A stretch of DNA of 47,475 nucleotides. Source: Caballeronia sp. SEWSISQ10-4 2 (lineage in GTDB: Bacteria > Pseudomonadota > Gammaproteobacteria > Burkholderiales > Burkholderiaceae). The position numbers and the translations under genes were made by a program. Where the stretch lies: assembly GCF_030464885.1 (NCBI RefSeq), contig NZ_JALPRJ010000065.1, forward strand, positions 1 through 47,475, in the 5' to 3' direction. Shown here one piece after another: positions 1 through 8,962 of this stretch (the stretch's first letter is position 1; the number at the start of each line of letters is the position of its first letter). Under the pieces are notes generated by a model, which did no database searches, had not been told where the DNA came from, and was given only the letters and a program-made list of their open reading frames with translations.

Positions 1-42
1 ACACTAACTCGCCCGTGGTTGGAAAGCGCTTTCTTTGCTTCG

Positions 43-68
43 TTTCTTTGTCGCTGTGGACAAAGAAA
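43..68. repeat. Hairpin repeat (TTTCTTTGTC stem)
   Basis: A perfect 10-bp inverted repeat, TTTCTTTGTC (43-52) and GACAAAGAAA (59-68), has a 6-nt loop. Just before it (29-48) is the CTTTCTTTGC-type sequence that I recall as a recurring intergenic element in Burkholderiales genomes. There is no T-run, so it is not a classic terminator. It may belong to the 3' end of the gene left of the window. The repeat-family assignment is from memory and not verified. Confidence 0.45.
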
Positions 69-249
69 ATGACGGCCGCCACGCACGGTGGCTAATAGTG
101 ATAAAAAATACAGCTCACTCACGCAGACCACTAAGGCCGAAAGCACCAACCCGGCATTGACTCTGACCAGCACGCTGCGAGCACGGTCCAAAACCCCGAG
201 CGCGAGCGCCCCCCGCCCGAGTGCGAACGAAAACCCCCTTCAAACCCCG

Positions 250-255
250 TATAAT
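250..255 (+). promoter_or_regulatory. -10 element, alaS promoter
   Basis: A perfect TATAAT lies about 105 bases upstream of the alaS start at 361. No good -35 hexamer sits 16-18 bases before it. Its position argues that translation of alaS does not begin at the in-frame GTG at 88, which would be upstream of the promoter. Confidence 0.5.
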
Positions 256-360
256 CGACAATCCCATTTTGGCACCCGGCCTCGCGCGCAGCGACAGAAC
301 CCAGAACCCACAAGTTATGCCCAAGCGCCGCCGCCGTACAAAACAGCAGACCCGCACGCC

Positions 361-2985
361 ATGAAAGCCGCCGACATCCGCGAGAAATTCCTCAAGTTCT
401 TTGAATCGAAGGGCCACACGATCGTCCGCTCGTCCAGCCTTGTGCCCGGCAACGATCCCACGCTGCTGTTCACGAACTCCGGCATGGTCCAGTTCAAGGA
501 CGTATTCCTCGGCACGGAGAGCCGTCCGTATTCGCGCGCCACGACCTCGCAGCGCAGCGTGCGCGCCGGCGGCAAGCACAATGACCTCGAAAACGTCGGC
601 TACACAGCCCGCCATCACACGTTCTTCGAAATGCTCGGCAACTTCTCGTTCGGCGACTATTTCAAGCGCGACGCGATCCACTATTGCTGGGAACTGCTGA
701 CCAAAGTCTATGGACTGCCGCCGGAAAAGCTCACGGTCACCGTCTATGAGGAAGACGACGAAGCGTTCGGCATTTGGGAAAACGAAATCGGTGTGCCCAA
801 AGAACGGATCATCCGTATCGGCGACAACAAGGGCGCACGCTACGCATCGGATAACTTCTGGACCATGGGCGACACCGGCCCGTGCGGCCCGTGCTCGGAA
901 GTGTTCTACGACCACGGCCCGGAAGTGTGGGGCGGCCCGCCGGGATCTCCCGAAGAAGACGGCGACCGCTTCATCGAGATCTGGAATCTCGTGTTCATGC
1001 AGTTCAATCGCGACGCCCAGGGCAACATGACGAAGCTGCCGAAGCAGAGCGTCGATACGGGCATGGGCCTCGAGCGCCTCGCCGCCGTGCTCCAGCATGT
1101 GCACAGCAACTATGAAATCGACCTGTTCCAGGCGCTGATCAAGGCTGCAGCCCGCGAAACCGGCACGCCGGATCTCACGAACAATTCACTGAAGGTGATC
1201 GCGGATCATATTCGCGCCTGCTCGTTCCTGATCGTCGACGGCGTGATTCCCGGCAACGAAGGCCGCGGTTATGTGCTGCGCCGGATCGTGCGCCGCGCGA
1301 TCCGCCACGGTTACAAACTCGGGCGCAAGAGCGCGTTTTTCCATAAGCTCGTGGCCGATCTGGTCGAGGAAATGGGCGCGGCCTACCCGGAACTCAAGGA
1401 CGCGCAAACACGCGTGACGGACGTTCTGCGGCAGGAAGAAGAGCGTTTCTTCGAGACGATCGAACATGGCATGTCGATGCTCGAAACGGCACTGGCGGAG
1501 CTCGACGCCAAGGGCTCGAAGCAGCTGGACGGCGAACTCGCGTTCAAGCTGCATGACACCTTCGGCTTCCCGCTCGATCTGACGGCGGATGTATGTCGCG
1601 AGCGCGGCATCACGGTTGACGAAACCGCCTTTGACGAAGCCATGGCGCGTCAACGCGAACAGGCTCGCTCGGCCGGCAAGTTCAAGTCGGCACAAGGCCT
1701 CGACTACGCCGGCGCAAAAACGACGTTCCACGGCTACGAGAACGAAATCTTCGACGACGCCAAGGTCATCGCTGTGTACGTTGACGGCGCCTCGGTGAAA
1801 GAGGCGCACGTGGGCCAGCAGGCCGTCGTCGTGCTCGATCACACGCCGTTCTACGCCGAATCGGGCGGTCAGGCGGGCGATCACGGCGTACTCGCGAACG
1901 CGTTGGTGCGCTTCGCGGTCGTCGATACGCTGAAGGTCCAGTCCGACGTCGTCGGTCATCACGGCACGGTCGAGCAAGGCACGCTGAAAGTGGGAGACGT
2001 GATGAAGGCGGAAATCGATACGGCTCGCCGTCTTCGCACCGCCCGCAACCACTCGGCCACGCACCTGATGCACAAGGCGCTGCGCGAAGTGCTCGGCAGC
2101 CATGTGCAGCAAAAGGGTTCGCTCGTCGATCCGGACAAGACCCGCTTCGACTTCGCGCACAACGCGCCAATGACGGACGAGCAGATTCGTCGAGTGGAAG
2201 CGATCGTCAACGCCGAAGTGCTGGCAAACGCGCCGGGTATCGTGCGTGTGATGCCGTACGACGAAGCGGTGAAGGGCGGCGCAATGGCGCTGTTCGGCGA
2301 AAAATACGGCGACGAAGTGCGCGTGCTCGACCTCGGTTTCTCGCGCGAATTGTGCGGCGGTACGCACGTGCATCGCACGGGCGATATCGGTTTGTTCAAG
2401 ATCGTGATGGAAGGCGGCGTGGCGGCAGGGATTCGCCGCGTGGAAGCAATCACCGGCGACAACGCCGTGCGTTTCGTGCAGGAACTCGATGCGCGGATTA
2501 ACGCGGCGTCGGCGGTACTGAAGGCGCAACCGTCCGAACTCACGCAACGCATCACGCAGGTTCAGGAACACGTGAAGGCGCTGGAAAAGGAGCTCGGCAC
2601 GCTGAAGTCGAAGCTCGCTTCCAGTCAGGGCGATGAACTGGTGTCGCAGGCTGTCGAGATCGGCGGCGTGTTTGTGCTGGCGGCGCAACTGCCGGGCGCG
2701 GATGGCAAGACGTTGCGCGAAACCGTCGATAAATTGAAGGACAAGCTGAAGAACGCAGCGATCGTCCTGGCTGCCGTCGATGGCAACAAGGTGAGCTTGA
2801 TTGCAGGCGTGACGGCGGAGGCATCGAAGAAGGTGAAAGCCGGAGATCTGGTGAACTTCGTCGCGCAGCAAGTCGGCGGCAAGGGCGGCGGACGGCCCGA
2901 TATGGCGCAAGCGGGCGGCACCGAACCCGAAAACCTGGCTGCGGCGCTGGCGGGTGTTAATGACTGGGTGAAGGAAAAGCTTTAA
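361..2985 (+). CDS. alaS: Alanyl-tRNA synthetase
   Basis: This enzyme charges tRNA-Ala with alanine in the cytoplasm and edits mischarged Ser/Gly. The protein is 874 aa, the usual bacterial length. The class II catalytic core fills the N-terminal third, beginning MKAADIREKFLKFFESKGH. The editing domain zinc ligands are visible as H564, H568 (HSATH) and C665, H669 (CGGTH), the same spacing as in E. coli AlaRS. A coiled-coil and C-Ala domain follows, with a glycine-rich GGKGGGRPDMAQAGG signature near the end. The frame is open upstream to 88, but the family N-terminus begins at the ATG at 361, and a TATAAT at 250 lies inside the extension. No Shine-Dalgarno is obvious. A strong terminator follows directly. 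Confidence 0.98.
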   Translation: MKAADIREKFLKFFESKGHTIVRSSSLVPGNDPTLLFTNSGMVQFKDVFLGTESRPYSRATTSQRSVRAGGKHNDLENVGYTARHHTFFEMLGNFSFGDYFKRDAIHYCWELLTKVYGLPPEKLTVTVYEEDDEAFGIWENEIGVPKERIIRIGDNKGARYASDNFWTMGDTGPCGPCSEVFYDHGPEVWGGPPGSPEEDGDRFIEIWNLVFMQFNRDAQGNMTKLPKQSVDTGMGLERLAAVLQHVHSNYEIDLFQALIKAAARETGTPDLTNNSLKVIADHIRACSFLIVDGVIPGNEGRGYVLRRIVRRAIRHGYKLGRKSAFFHKLVADLVEEMGAAYPELKDAQTRVTDVLRQEEERFFETIEHGMSMLETALAELDAKGSKQLDGELAFKLHDTFGFPLDLTADVCRERGITVDETAFDEAMARQREQARSAGKFKSAQGLDYAGAKTTFHGYENEIFDDAKVIAVYVDGASVKEAHVGQQAVVVLDHTPFYAESGGQAGDHGVLANALVRFAVVDTLKVQSDVVGHHGTVEQGTLKVGDVMKAEIDTARRLRTARNHSATHLMHKALREVLGSHVQQKGSLVDPDKTRFDFAHNAPMTDEQIRRVEAIVNAEVLANAPGIVRVMPYDEAVKGGAMALFGEKYGDEVRVLDLGFSRELCGGTHVHRTGDIGLFKIVMEGGVAAGIRRVEAITGDNAVRFVQELDARINAASAVLKAQPSELTQRITQVQEHVKALEKELGTLKSKLASSQGDELVSQAVEIGGVFVLAAQLPGADGKTLRETVDKLKDKLKNAAIVLAAVDGNKVSLIAGVTAEASKKVKAGDLVNFVAQQVGGKGGGRPDMAQAGGTEPENLAAALAGVNDWVKEKL

Positions 2986-3018
2986 GCGTTCAACTTTCGC
3001 GCGCATTTGAGCAGTTTG

Positions 3019-3056
3019 AAAAAGCCCGGTCTGTTTTGACAGAACGGGCTTTTTTT
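3019..3056 (+). terminator. Rho-independent terminator of alaS
   Basis: The inverted repeat AAAAAGCCCG (3019-3028) / CGGGCTTTTT (3045-3054) has an inner TCTGT/ACAGA extension and one internal mismatch. It is followed by a T-run and starts 34 bases after the alaS stop. Confidence 0.9.
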
Positions 3057-3192
3057 CGGCCGCGGGAGCGGCGGTTTTGACGCATACGTGAATCCGCAAA
3101 CCGCAAGCCAATCGACAGGTACATGGTTTGCGGTTTTTCGGTCAGTGCGGGGCACGAAGCCTCGCGCATCGACTACACAAGGAACCTGTCTC

Positions 3193-3429
3193 ATGAATCG
3201 AAAACTCGTCACACTCGTCGCTGCTTCATCGATGTTTTTCGCCGCGGGCGCCGTCCATTCCGAAGGATGTCTGAAAGGCGCGGCAGTAGGCGGCGTGGCG
3301 GGCCACGTTGCGGGCAAGCACGGTGCTGTGGGCGCGGCCGGCGGTTGCGCGATCGGCCATCACGAAGCGAGCAAGAAGGACAAGAAAGCGCAGCAGGCCG
3401 TCGCAGCCAGCCAACCCAGCGGAAAGTAA
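3193..3429 (+). CDS. Small exported glycine-zipper protein
   Basis: This 78-aa protein has a clear Sec signal peptide: a basic MNRK start, a hydrophobic stretch to about residue 20, and probable cleavage after AVHS. The mature part is very short. It holds a glycine/alanine-rich segment, GAAVGGVAGHVAGKHGAVG, with G-x3-G spacing as in glycine-zipper (YMGG / 2TM) outer-membrane or periplasmic proteins, and a Lys-rich hydrophilic tail. Two Cys (CLKG and GGCAIG) could form a disulfide. The frame is open upstream to 3088, but the ATG at 3193 gives a proper signal peptide. It is transcribed separately from alaS because a terminator intervenes. Function is unknown; an envelope-stress or structural role is only a guess. 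Confidence 0.75.
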   Translation: MNRKLVTLVAASSMFFAAGAVHSEGCLKGAAVGGVAGHVAGKHGAVGAAGGCAIGHHEASKKDKKAQQAVAASQPSGK

Positions 3430-3544
3430 CGCCGGGCAGCCGGCCCGAGGGCAGCGGCGTGGGTCATATTGGCGTCTCCGCGCACTCAAGCGCGACCCGC
3501 TAAAATGACGGCCACGTCCACCATTGCCCTGGCCATCCCATCGC

Positions 3545-4579
3545 ATGCAACATTTCGCCTCCGACAACTACGCCGGCATCTGCCCCGAAGCGCTCGCCGC
3601 GCTGATCGAAGCCAACAATAGTGGCCACGAGCCGGCCTACGGCGACGATTCCTGGACCCAGGGTGTATGCGACCGCATCCGCGACCTGTTCCAGACCGAC
3701 TGCGAAGTCTTCTTCGTTTTCAACGGCACAGCGGCCAATTCGCTGGCGCTCGCGTCGCTCTGCCAGTCGTATCACTCGGTGATCTGTCACGAACTCGCGC
3801 ACATCGAAACCGATGAATGCGGCGGCCCCGAATTTTTTTCTGGCGGTTCGAAATTGCTGACGGCGCCGGGTATCGATGGAAAACTCACGCCGGATGCCAT
3901 CGAAGCTATCGTCACGCGTCGCGCTGACATTCACTACCCGAAACCCAAGGTTGTCACGCTGACGCAATCCACGGAAGTGGGTACCGTCTACAGCGTTGAA
4001 GAAATTCGCGCGATCGCGGCGATCGCAAAACGCCGTCACCTGAAAGTGCATATGGACGGCGCGCGTTTTGCGAACGCGGTGGCCTCGCTGAATGTGCATC
4101 CGTCGGAGATCACGTGGCGCGCGGGCGTCGACGTGCTGTGTTTCGGCGGCACGAAAAACGGCCTGCCAGTCGGCGAGGCGGTGATTTTCTTCGATAAAGC
4201 GCTGGCCGTCGACTTCGCATATCGGCTGAAACAGGCGGGGCAGCTTGCGTCGAAGATGCGTTTTATCTCGGCGCCCTGGCTCGGCCTGCTCAATAACGAT
4301 GTCTGGCTGCGCAACGCGCGCCACGCCAACGCAATGGCGCAATTGATGGCTGATCGGCTGGAAGGTATAGAAGGCGTGAAGGTAATGTTCAAGCCGCAGG
4401 GCAACGCCGTGTTCGCCGAGCTGCCGCCACAGGTGGCGCAGGCGCTGCGCAACCAGGGCTGGAAGTTTTATCAGTTCATCGGTTCGGGCGGCTGCCGGTT
4501 CATGTGCGCGTGGGACACGCTGCCAGAAACGGTGGAACAGTTCACCGCCGAGATCCGCGCACTTTGCGCCGCCCACTGA
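3545..4579 (+). CDS. ltaE: Low-specificity L-threonine aldolase
   Basis: This PLP enzyme splits L-threonine or L-allo-threonine into glycine and acetaldehyde in the cytoplasm. The 344-aa product fits the beta-eliminating lyase / threonine aldolase family. It opens with FASDNYAGICPEALAAL and carries TAANSLAL, HMDGARFANA (cofactor-contacting Asp and Arg) and CFGGTKNG, whose Lys204 is the expected Schiff-base lysine. I chose the ATG at 3545 because family members begin just before FASDN. An in-frame ATG at 3524 would add seven residues, and neither has a strong Shine-Dalgarno. A Nudix gene follows 25 bases later and may be cotranscribed. Confidence 0.93.
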   Translation: MQHFASDNYAGICPEALAALIEANNSGHEPAYGDDSWTQGVCDRIRDLFQTDCEVFFVFNGTAANSLALASLCQSYHSVICHELAHIETDECGGPEFFSGGSKLLTAPGIDGKLTPDAIEAIVTRRADIHYPKPKVVTLTQSTEVGTVYSVEEIRAIAAIAKRRHLKVHMDGARFANAVASLNVHPSEITWRAGVDVLCFGGTKNGLPVGEAVIFFDKALAVDFAYRLKQAGQLASKMRFISAPWLGLLNNDVWLRNARHANAMAQLMADRLEGIEGVKVMFKPQGNAVFAELPPQVAQALRNQGWKFYQFIGSGGCRFMCAWDTLPETVEQFTAEIRALCAAH

Positions 4580-4604
4580 CTTTTCGAGTTCTCGACCTCA
4601 GACC

Positions 4605-5135
4605 ATGATCGAATACCAATTCTGTCCGCGCGATGCCAACAAGCTGGTCGAACGTGTCGATGCCAGTCACGAAGGCGGGCGCGTGCGCCTCGCGTGTCCG
4701 GACCCGGAATGCGGGTTCGTGCACTGGAACAATCCGCTGCCGGTGGTCGCGGCGATCGTGGAGTACGAGGGCAAGATCCTGCTCGCGCGCAACGCCGCGT
4801 GGCAAGAGGGCATGTTCGCGCTGATCACGGGTTTTCTCGAGAACGGCGAGACGCCCGAGGAAGGCATCGCCCGGGAAGTGCTCGAGGAGACGTCGCTCGT
4901 CGCGGAATCGGTGGAACTGGTCGGCGTGTACGAATTCATCCGCAAGAACGAGCTGATCATCGCGTATCACGTGAAGGCGAACGGCACGATCGCGCTGTCG
5001 CCGGAATTGCTCGAATATCGGCTGGTCGAGCCCGCAAAACTCAGACCGTGGCGTGCAGGAACGGGACATGCCGTGGCGGAATGGATGCGCCGGCGCGGTC
5101 TGTCCGTGGAATATGTGGACCGCCCGGGGCAATAA
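4605..5135 (+). CDS. Nudix hydrolase with zinc ribbon
   Basis: This 176-aa protein has an N-terminal treble-cysteine region (C7, C31, C36) resembling the zinc ribbon of NudC-like enzymes, then a Nudix fold. The Nudix box spans about residues 76-98 (GFLENGE...REVLEETSL) and keeps the Glu residues that bind metal; the final Gly position is Ser. Members hydrolyse nucleoside diphosphates linked to another moiety. The exact substrate cannot be told from sequence, and the NADH pyrophosphatase SQPWPFPxS signature is absent. It lies 25 bases after ltaE in the same direction and is probably cotranscribed. Confidence 0.9.
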   Translation: MIEYQFCPRDANKLVERVDASHEGGRVRLACPDPECGFVHWNNPLPVVAAIVEYEGKILLARNAAWQEGMFALITGFLENGETPEEGIAREVLEETSLVAESVELVGVYEFIRKNELIIAYHVKANGTIALSPELLEYRLVEPAKLRPWRAGTGHAVAEWMRRRGLSVEYVDRPGQ

Positions 5136-5224
5136 CGGCGTAAGGGCATCGTTAGCATGAATTGACGCGGTCCCCGTCGGCCTTCTAACATGCCGGACGC
5201 CTTACTCAACCGCGGACACACGTC

Positions 5225-6379
5225 ATGGCCTTCATCTTCTACGTCACCCACATCCACCTCGGTTACGACGCGCTCGGCATGCTCGACAGCGAATGCGCGC
5301 GCGTCGGCATCAAGCGGCCGCTGATCATCACGGACAAAGGTGTCCTGGCCGCGGGGCTGGTGTCGCAAACCGTCCAGGCGATGAATCTGGATGCGGGCGC
5401 GGTTCCCATCTTCGATGAAACCCCGTCGAACCCGACCGAAGCGATGGTGATGAAAGCCGCCGCGCTCTACAACAGCGAAGGTTGCGATGGCCTGATCGCG
5501 GTGGGCGGCGGTTCGTCCATTGATCTGGCGAAGGGCGTGGCGATCATGGCGACCCATCCGGGGACGCTGACCGAGTACGCGACCATTGAAGGCGGCAGCA
5601 ACAAGATCACCGCTCAGGCCGCGCCGTTGATCGCTGTGCCGACCACATCGGGCACGGGCAGCGAAGTGGCGCGCGGAGCGATCATTATTCTCGACGATGG
5701 CCGCAAGCTCGGCTTTCACTCGTGGCATCTGCTGCCCAAGTCGGCTATCTGCGATCCGTCGTTGACGCTGGGCTTGCCGCCCATGCTCACGGCCGCGACC
5801 GGCATGGACGCGATCGCGCATTGCATCGAAACGTTTCTCGCGCCGGCGTTCAATCCGCCCGCCGATGGCATCGCGCTCGACGGGCTCGAGCGCGCTTGGG
5901 CGCATATCGAACGGGCGACGCACGACGGCCAGGATCGCGATGCGCGCCTGAACATGATGAGCGCGTCGATGCAGGGCGCCATGGCGTTCCAGAAGGGCCT
6001 GGGCTGCGTGCATTCGCTGTCGCATCCGCTGGGCGGGCTGGTCATTAACGGCCGGACCGGGCTGCATCACGGCACGCTGAACGCGGTCGTTTTGCCCGCC
6101 GTGCTGCGCTTCAACGAAAGCGCGCCGAGCGTGGTGGCCGACAAGCGTTTTGCACGCATGCGCCGCGTGATGAATCTTGCCGGCGATGCCGATATTGCCC
6201 AAGCCGTCCACGACATGACCGAGCGTCTCGGCCTGCCGACGCGTCTTTCGCAAATGGGCGTGGAGGAAAGCATGTTCGACAAGGTGATCAAGGGCGCGCT
6301 CGCCGATCATTGCCACAAGACCAATCCGCGCGAGGCGAGTGCGGACGATTATCGGCGGATGCTGCAGGAGTCGTTCTGA
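5225..6379 (+). CDS. Iron-containing (group III) alcohol dehydrogenase
   Basis: This 384-aa NAD(P)-dependent dehydrogenase belongs to the Fe-ADH superfamily. The dinucleotide-binding GGGSSID lies at residues 94-100 and PTTSGTGSEV follows. The metal-site segments GMDAIAHCIE, HSLSHPLGG and LHHGTLNAV supply the expected Asp and His ligands. The substrate is unknown; related proteins include maleylacetate reductases and medium-chain alcohol or hydroxy-acid dehydrogenases. It is the first gene of a tight operon: the thioesterase starts 3 bases after its stop and the ABC transporter genes follow. The promoter is likely in the 89-base gap after the Nudix gene, but I see no convincing hexamers there. 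Confidence 0.92.
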   Translation: MAFIFYVTHIHLGYDALGMLDSECARVGIKRPLIITDKGVLAAGLVSQTVQAMNLDAGAVPIFDETPSNPTEAMVMKAAALYNSEGCDGLIAVGGGSSIDLAKGVAIMATHPGTLTEYATIEGGSNKITAQAAPLIAVPTTSGTGSEVARGAIIILDDGRKLGFHSWHLLPKSAICDPSLTLGLPPMLTAATGMDAIAHCIETFLAPAFNPPADGIALDGLERAWAHIERATHDGQDRDARLNMMSASMQGAMAFQKGLGCVHSLSHPLGGLVINGRTGLHHGTLNAVVLPAVLRFNESAPSVVADKRFARMRRVMNLAGDADIAQAVHDMTERLGLPTRLSQMGVEESMFDKVIKGALADHCHKTNPREASADDYRRMLQESF

Positions 6380-6382
6380 TCC

Positions 6383-6829
6383 ATGAGCAAGCCGGTTCCC
6401 ACGACGCGCGCGGATTATCCGCATTTTCTGTCGATCAATACGCGCTGGTCCGATAACGATCTCTACGGCCACGTGAACAACGTGGTGTATTACAGCTACT
6501 TCGATACCGTGGTGAACGAGTATCTGATCCGGCACGGCGCGCTCGATCTGGAGGCTGGCAGGACGATCGGACTCGTGGTCGAGACGCATTGCAGCTACTT
6601 TGCTTCGCTGGCGTTCCCCGAACGTATCGATGCCGGTTTGCGCGTGACGCGGCTCGGTACAACGAGCGTACGTTACGAGGTTGGAATCTTCAGCGCGGGT
6701 TCCGAGCAACCGGCCGCGCAAGGGTATTTTGTGCACGTCTACGTGGATCGCGACACGCGTCGTCCGGCTCCTTTGCCGCAAGCGCTGGTTGCGGCGCTCA
6801 AGCCGCTCGTTACCGTTGTTACAGGCTAG
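6383..6829 (+). CDS. 4HBT-family acyl-CoA thioesterase
   Basis: This 148-aa hot-dog fold protein carries the 4-hydroxybenzoyl-CoA thioesterase-type motif RWSDNDLYGHVNNVVYY (about residues 21-37), with the Asp and His-Val-Asn-Asn that mark active acyl-CoA hydrolases. It probably releases free acid from an acyl-CoA in the cytoplasm; the chain identity cannot be inferred. It sits between the alcohol dehydrogenase (3-base gap) and livH (11-base gap), so it is almost certainly cotranscribed with both. Confidence 0.9.
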   Translation: MSKPVPTTRADYPHFLSINTRWSDNDLYGHVNNVVYYSYFDTVVNEYLIRHGALDLEAGRTIGLVVETHCSYFASLAFPERIDAGLRVTRLGTTSVRYEVGIFSAGSEQPAAQGYFVHVYVDRDTRRPAPLPQALVAALKPLVTVVTG

Positions 6830-6840
6830 GTTCACGCAAC

Positions 6841-7794
6841 GTGACCTCGTTCGTTCAGTGGTTCGCGATCAACCTTCTGAATGGAGTGAGCGTGGGGTTG
6901 CTGCTGTTCATGCTGTCAGCGGGACTAACGCTGATTTTCAGCATGATGGGCGTGCTCAACTTCGCTCATGCGAGTTTTTATATGCTCGGCGCGTATGTGG
7001 GTTACGCGCTCGCGGCGCTTGGGGGTTTCTGGTTTGCGTTGATCGTCGCGCCGCTATTGGTCGGCGCACTGGGTGGCTTGTTCGAGCGCTTGCTGTTGCG
7101 CCGGATAGAAGCGCGCGGGGCGCTCGCCGAGCTTTTGCTGACCTTCGGCGCGGCTTATCTGATCGCTGAAGGGGTCAAGTTGGTTTGGGGCCTGGCGCCC
7201 CTCAACGCTGTTGTTCCTTCATCGCTCGATGGTCCGTTGTTCACGTTTTATGGCGCTGCTTTTCCTCGCTATCGCGCGTTCATGATGGGTGTGTCGCTGG
7301 CGATGTTGCTGGCTTTGTACGTGGTGCTGCGAGTGTCGCGAATCGGACTCGTTGTGCGCGCCGCGCTCACGCATGCGGCAACTGTCGAGACGCTTGGTCA
7401 CAATGTGCCGCGTGTATTTACGTTGGTGTTTTCAACCGGCGCGGCGCTCGCCGCGCTGGCCGGCGTGATCGGCGCGCCATTGTTCGTGATCGAACCTTCG
7501 ATGGCCGAGAACATCGGGCCGATCGTGTTTGTCGTCGTGGTCGTGGGTGGGCTCGGGTCGGTGGGCGGGGCGCTCGCGGCATCGCTTCTGATCGGCTGCG
7601 TGCAGACGTTTGCGGTCGGGACTACGTTGTCGCTCGGTAGCATCGCCGGTTTTGCGGGCGCTGTGTTGCCACCTGCATGGGCTTCGCTGAGCGTCGCGCA
7701 GATCGCACCCGTGCTTCCGTATGCGTTGCTCGTTGCGATGCTCGCGCTGCGGCCTCGTGGACTTTTCGGGCAGCGTGGTGGCGACGATGTTTAA
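6841..7794 (+). CDS. livH: Branched-chain-type ABC permease LivH
   Basis: This 317-aa polytopic inner-membrane permease belongs to the LivH family (hydrophobic amino acid uptake, HAAT). Hydrophobic segments run through nearly the whole length, and family motifs such as GLTLIFSMMGVLNFAHASFYMLG and VVVVGGLGSVGGALAASLLIG (partly quoted) are clear. I chose the GTG at 6841 because it gives the standard family N-terminus. Upstream in-frame codons would run through the thioesterase gene. It overlaps livM by 8 bases, implying translational coupling. The ligand is unknown; the family also moves amides, urea and aromatic acids. Confidence 0.92.
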   Translation: MTSFVQWFAINLLNGVSVGLLLFMLSAGLTLIFSMMGVLNFAHASFYMLGAYVGYALAALGGFWFALIVAPLLVGALGGLFERLLLRRIEARGALAELLLTFGAAYLIAEGVKLVWGLAPLNAVVPSSLDGPLFTFYGAAFPRYRAFMMGVSLAMLLALYVVLRVSRIGLVVRAALTHAATVETLGHNVPRVFTLVFSTGAALAALAGVIGAPLFVIEPSMAENIGPIVFVVVVVGGLGSVGGALAASLLIGCVQTFAVGTTLSLGSIAGFAGAVLPPAWASLSVAQIAPVLPYALLVAMLALRPRGLFGQRGGDDV

Positions 7795-8962
7795 GCCGCG
7801 CTTCGCTTATCCTCACGCGCTTGTGTGGCTGCTGCTTGTAGCAGGTCTTGTGTTGCCGCCGCTCTTCACCTCACAAAGCTGGCTGCTCGCTTACCTCGCG
7901 CAAACGGCGACGATGATCGTGTTTGCGCTCGCGTTCAATCTGCTGCTCGGCGAGACAGGTTTGCTGTCGTTCGGGCATGCCGTATATGCCGGTCTTGGCG
8001 CATTCGCCGCTGCGCAAATCTTCAATCAATACCCCGTGCCGCTGCCCTTACTACCGTTGATCGGCGGTTTAGCTGCGGCGCTGGTGGGAGTGGTCTTCGG
8101 CTTCTTTTCAACGCGCCGCGCCGGCACCACATTCGCGATGATCACGCTCGGTATCGGCGAACTGGTGGCAGCGGGCGTGTGGCTCGTGCCGGGTTGGTTC
8201 GGGGGCGAGGGCGGCGTTTCCATCGACCGTACGAGTGGCCCCGCAGTTGCAGGCTTGAACTTCGGGCCTGCGATTCAGGCCTATGCCTTGATCGCCGGAT
8301 GGTGCGTGCTGGCGTGTATCGCCATGTTCGTGTTCTCGCGAACGCCGTTCATGCGTGTGGCGAATGCGGTCCGCGATAACCCCGTGCGTGCCGCTGCTAT
8401 CGGCTTCGATCCGCGGCGCGTGCGCTTCACGATGGTCATCGTGGCCGCGTTTTTTGCGGGCGTGGCGGGCGGGCTCGGGCTGATCAATGTGGAGCTGGCA
8501 TCGGCGGAAGGGGTAGGGCTCGCGCGTTCGGGGAGTGTGCTGATTGCCGCTGTGATCGGCGGGACCACGACGTTCTTCGGGCCGGTACTAGGCGCGGTGG
8601 TACTCACGTTTTTCAGCGTGGCGGTGGCGAGTGTGTCTTCGGCTTGGGTGGCATACCTCGGGCTGTTTTTTGTATGGGTCGTGGTCGTGGCGCCGAAGGG
8701 TTTGGCTGGTCTCATTGCTGCACGATCACGTGATGGTTTCTTGAACATGGCGTTTGCCATGTGCGCTGCCGTTGCATGGACGCTTGCAACTGTCGTCGCT
8801 CTGGAACTCGTCTACGCACTCCAATTCGATAGCCACGGCGACCGCCTCGCGCATGTCGCGGGCTTCCTGCTCGATGGCCGGCATGTCGCTCCATGGTGTT
8901 TCGCTGTCTTAAGCGCCTTGGCCGCGATTCTGTTCACCCGGCAAGCCCAGCGCGCACGATGA
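7787..8962 (+). CDS. livM: Branched-chain-type ABC permease LivM
   Basis: This 391-aa second permease of the HAAT-type transporter has the LivM core with LAFNLLLGETGLLSFGHA and the EAA-like region FDPRRVRFTMVIVAAFFAG. After the normal end near residue 310 there are about 70 more residues with two further hydrophobic segments (about 323-345 and 365-383), a tail longer than common LivM proteins. The ATG at 7787 overlaps the livH stop, and the gene end overlaps livG by 4 bases (ATGA). Confidence 0.92.
   Translation: MFKPRFAYPHALVWLLLVAGLVLPPLFTSQSWLLAYLAQTATMIVFALAFNLLLGETGLLSFGHAVYAGLGAFAAAQIFNQYPVPLPLLPLIGGLAAALVGVVFGFFSTRRAGTTFAMITLGIGELVAAGVWLVPGWFGGEGGVSIDRTSGPAVAGLNFGPAIQAYALIAGWCVLACIAMFVFSRTPFMRVANAVRDNPVRAAAIGFDPRRVRFTMVIVAAFFAGVAGGLGLINVELASAEGVGLARSGSVLIAAVIGGTTTFFGPVLGAVVLTFFSVAVASVSSAWVAYLGLFFVWVVVVAPKGLAGLIAARSRDGFLNMAFAMCAAVAWTLATVVALELVYALQFDSHGDRLAHVAGFLLDGRHVAPWCFAVLSALAAILFTRQAQRAR

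Noticed and set aside
88..360. N-terminal extension of AlaRS from the GTG at 88
   Set aside because: The 91 extra residues are low complexity and absent from the family, and a TATAAT lies inside at 250-255.
1186..3111. Long minus-strand open frame (641 codons) opposite alaS
   Set aside because: It is the antisense of a certain gene in a high-GC genome; its His/Arg-rich composition is typical of such shadows.
4967..6835. Long minus-strand open frame (622 codons) across the Nudix, ADH and thioesterase genes
   Set aside because: It spans three well-supported plus-strand genes and has no recognisable domain.
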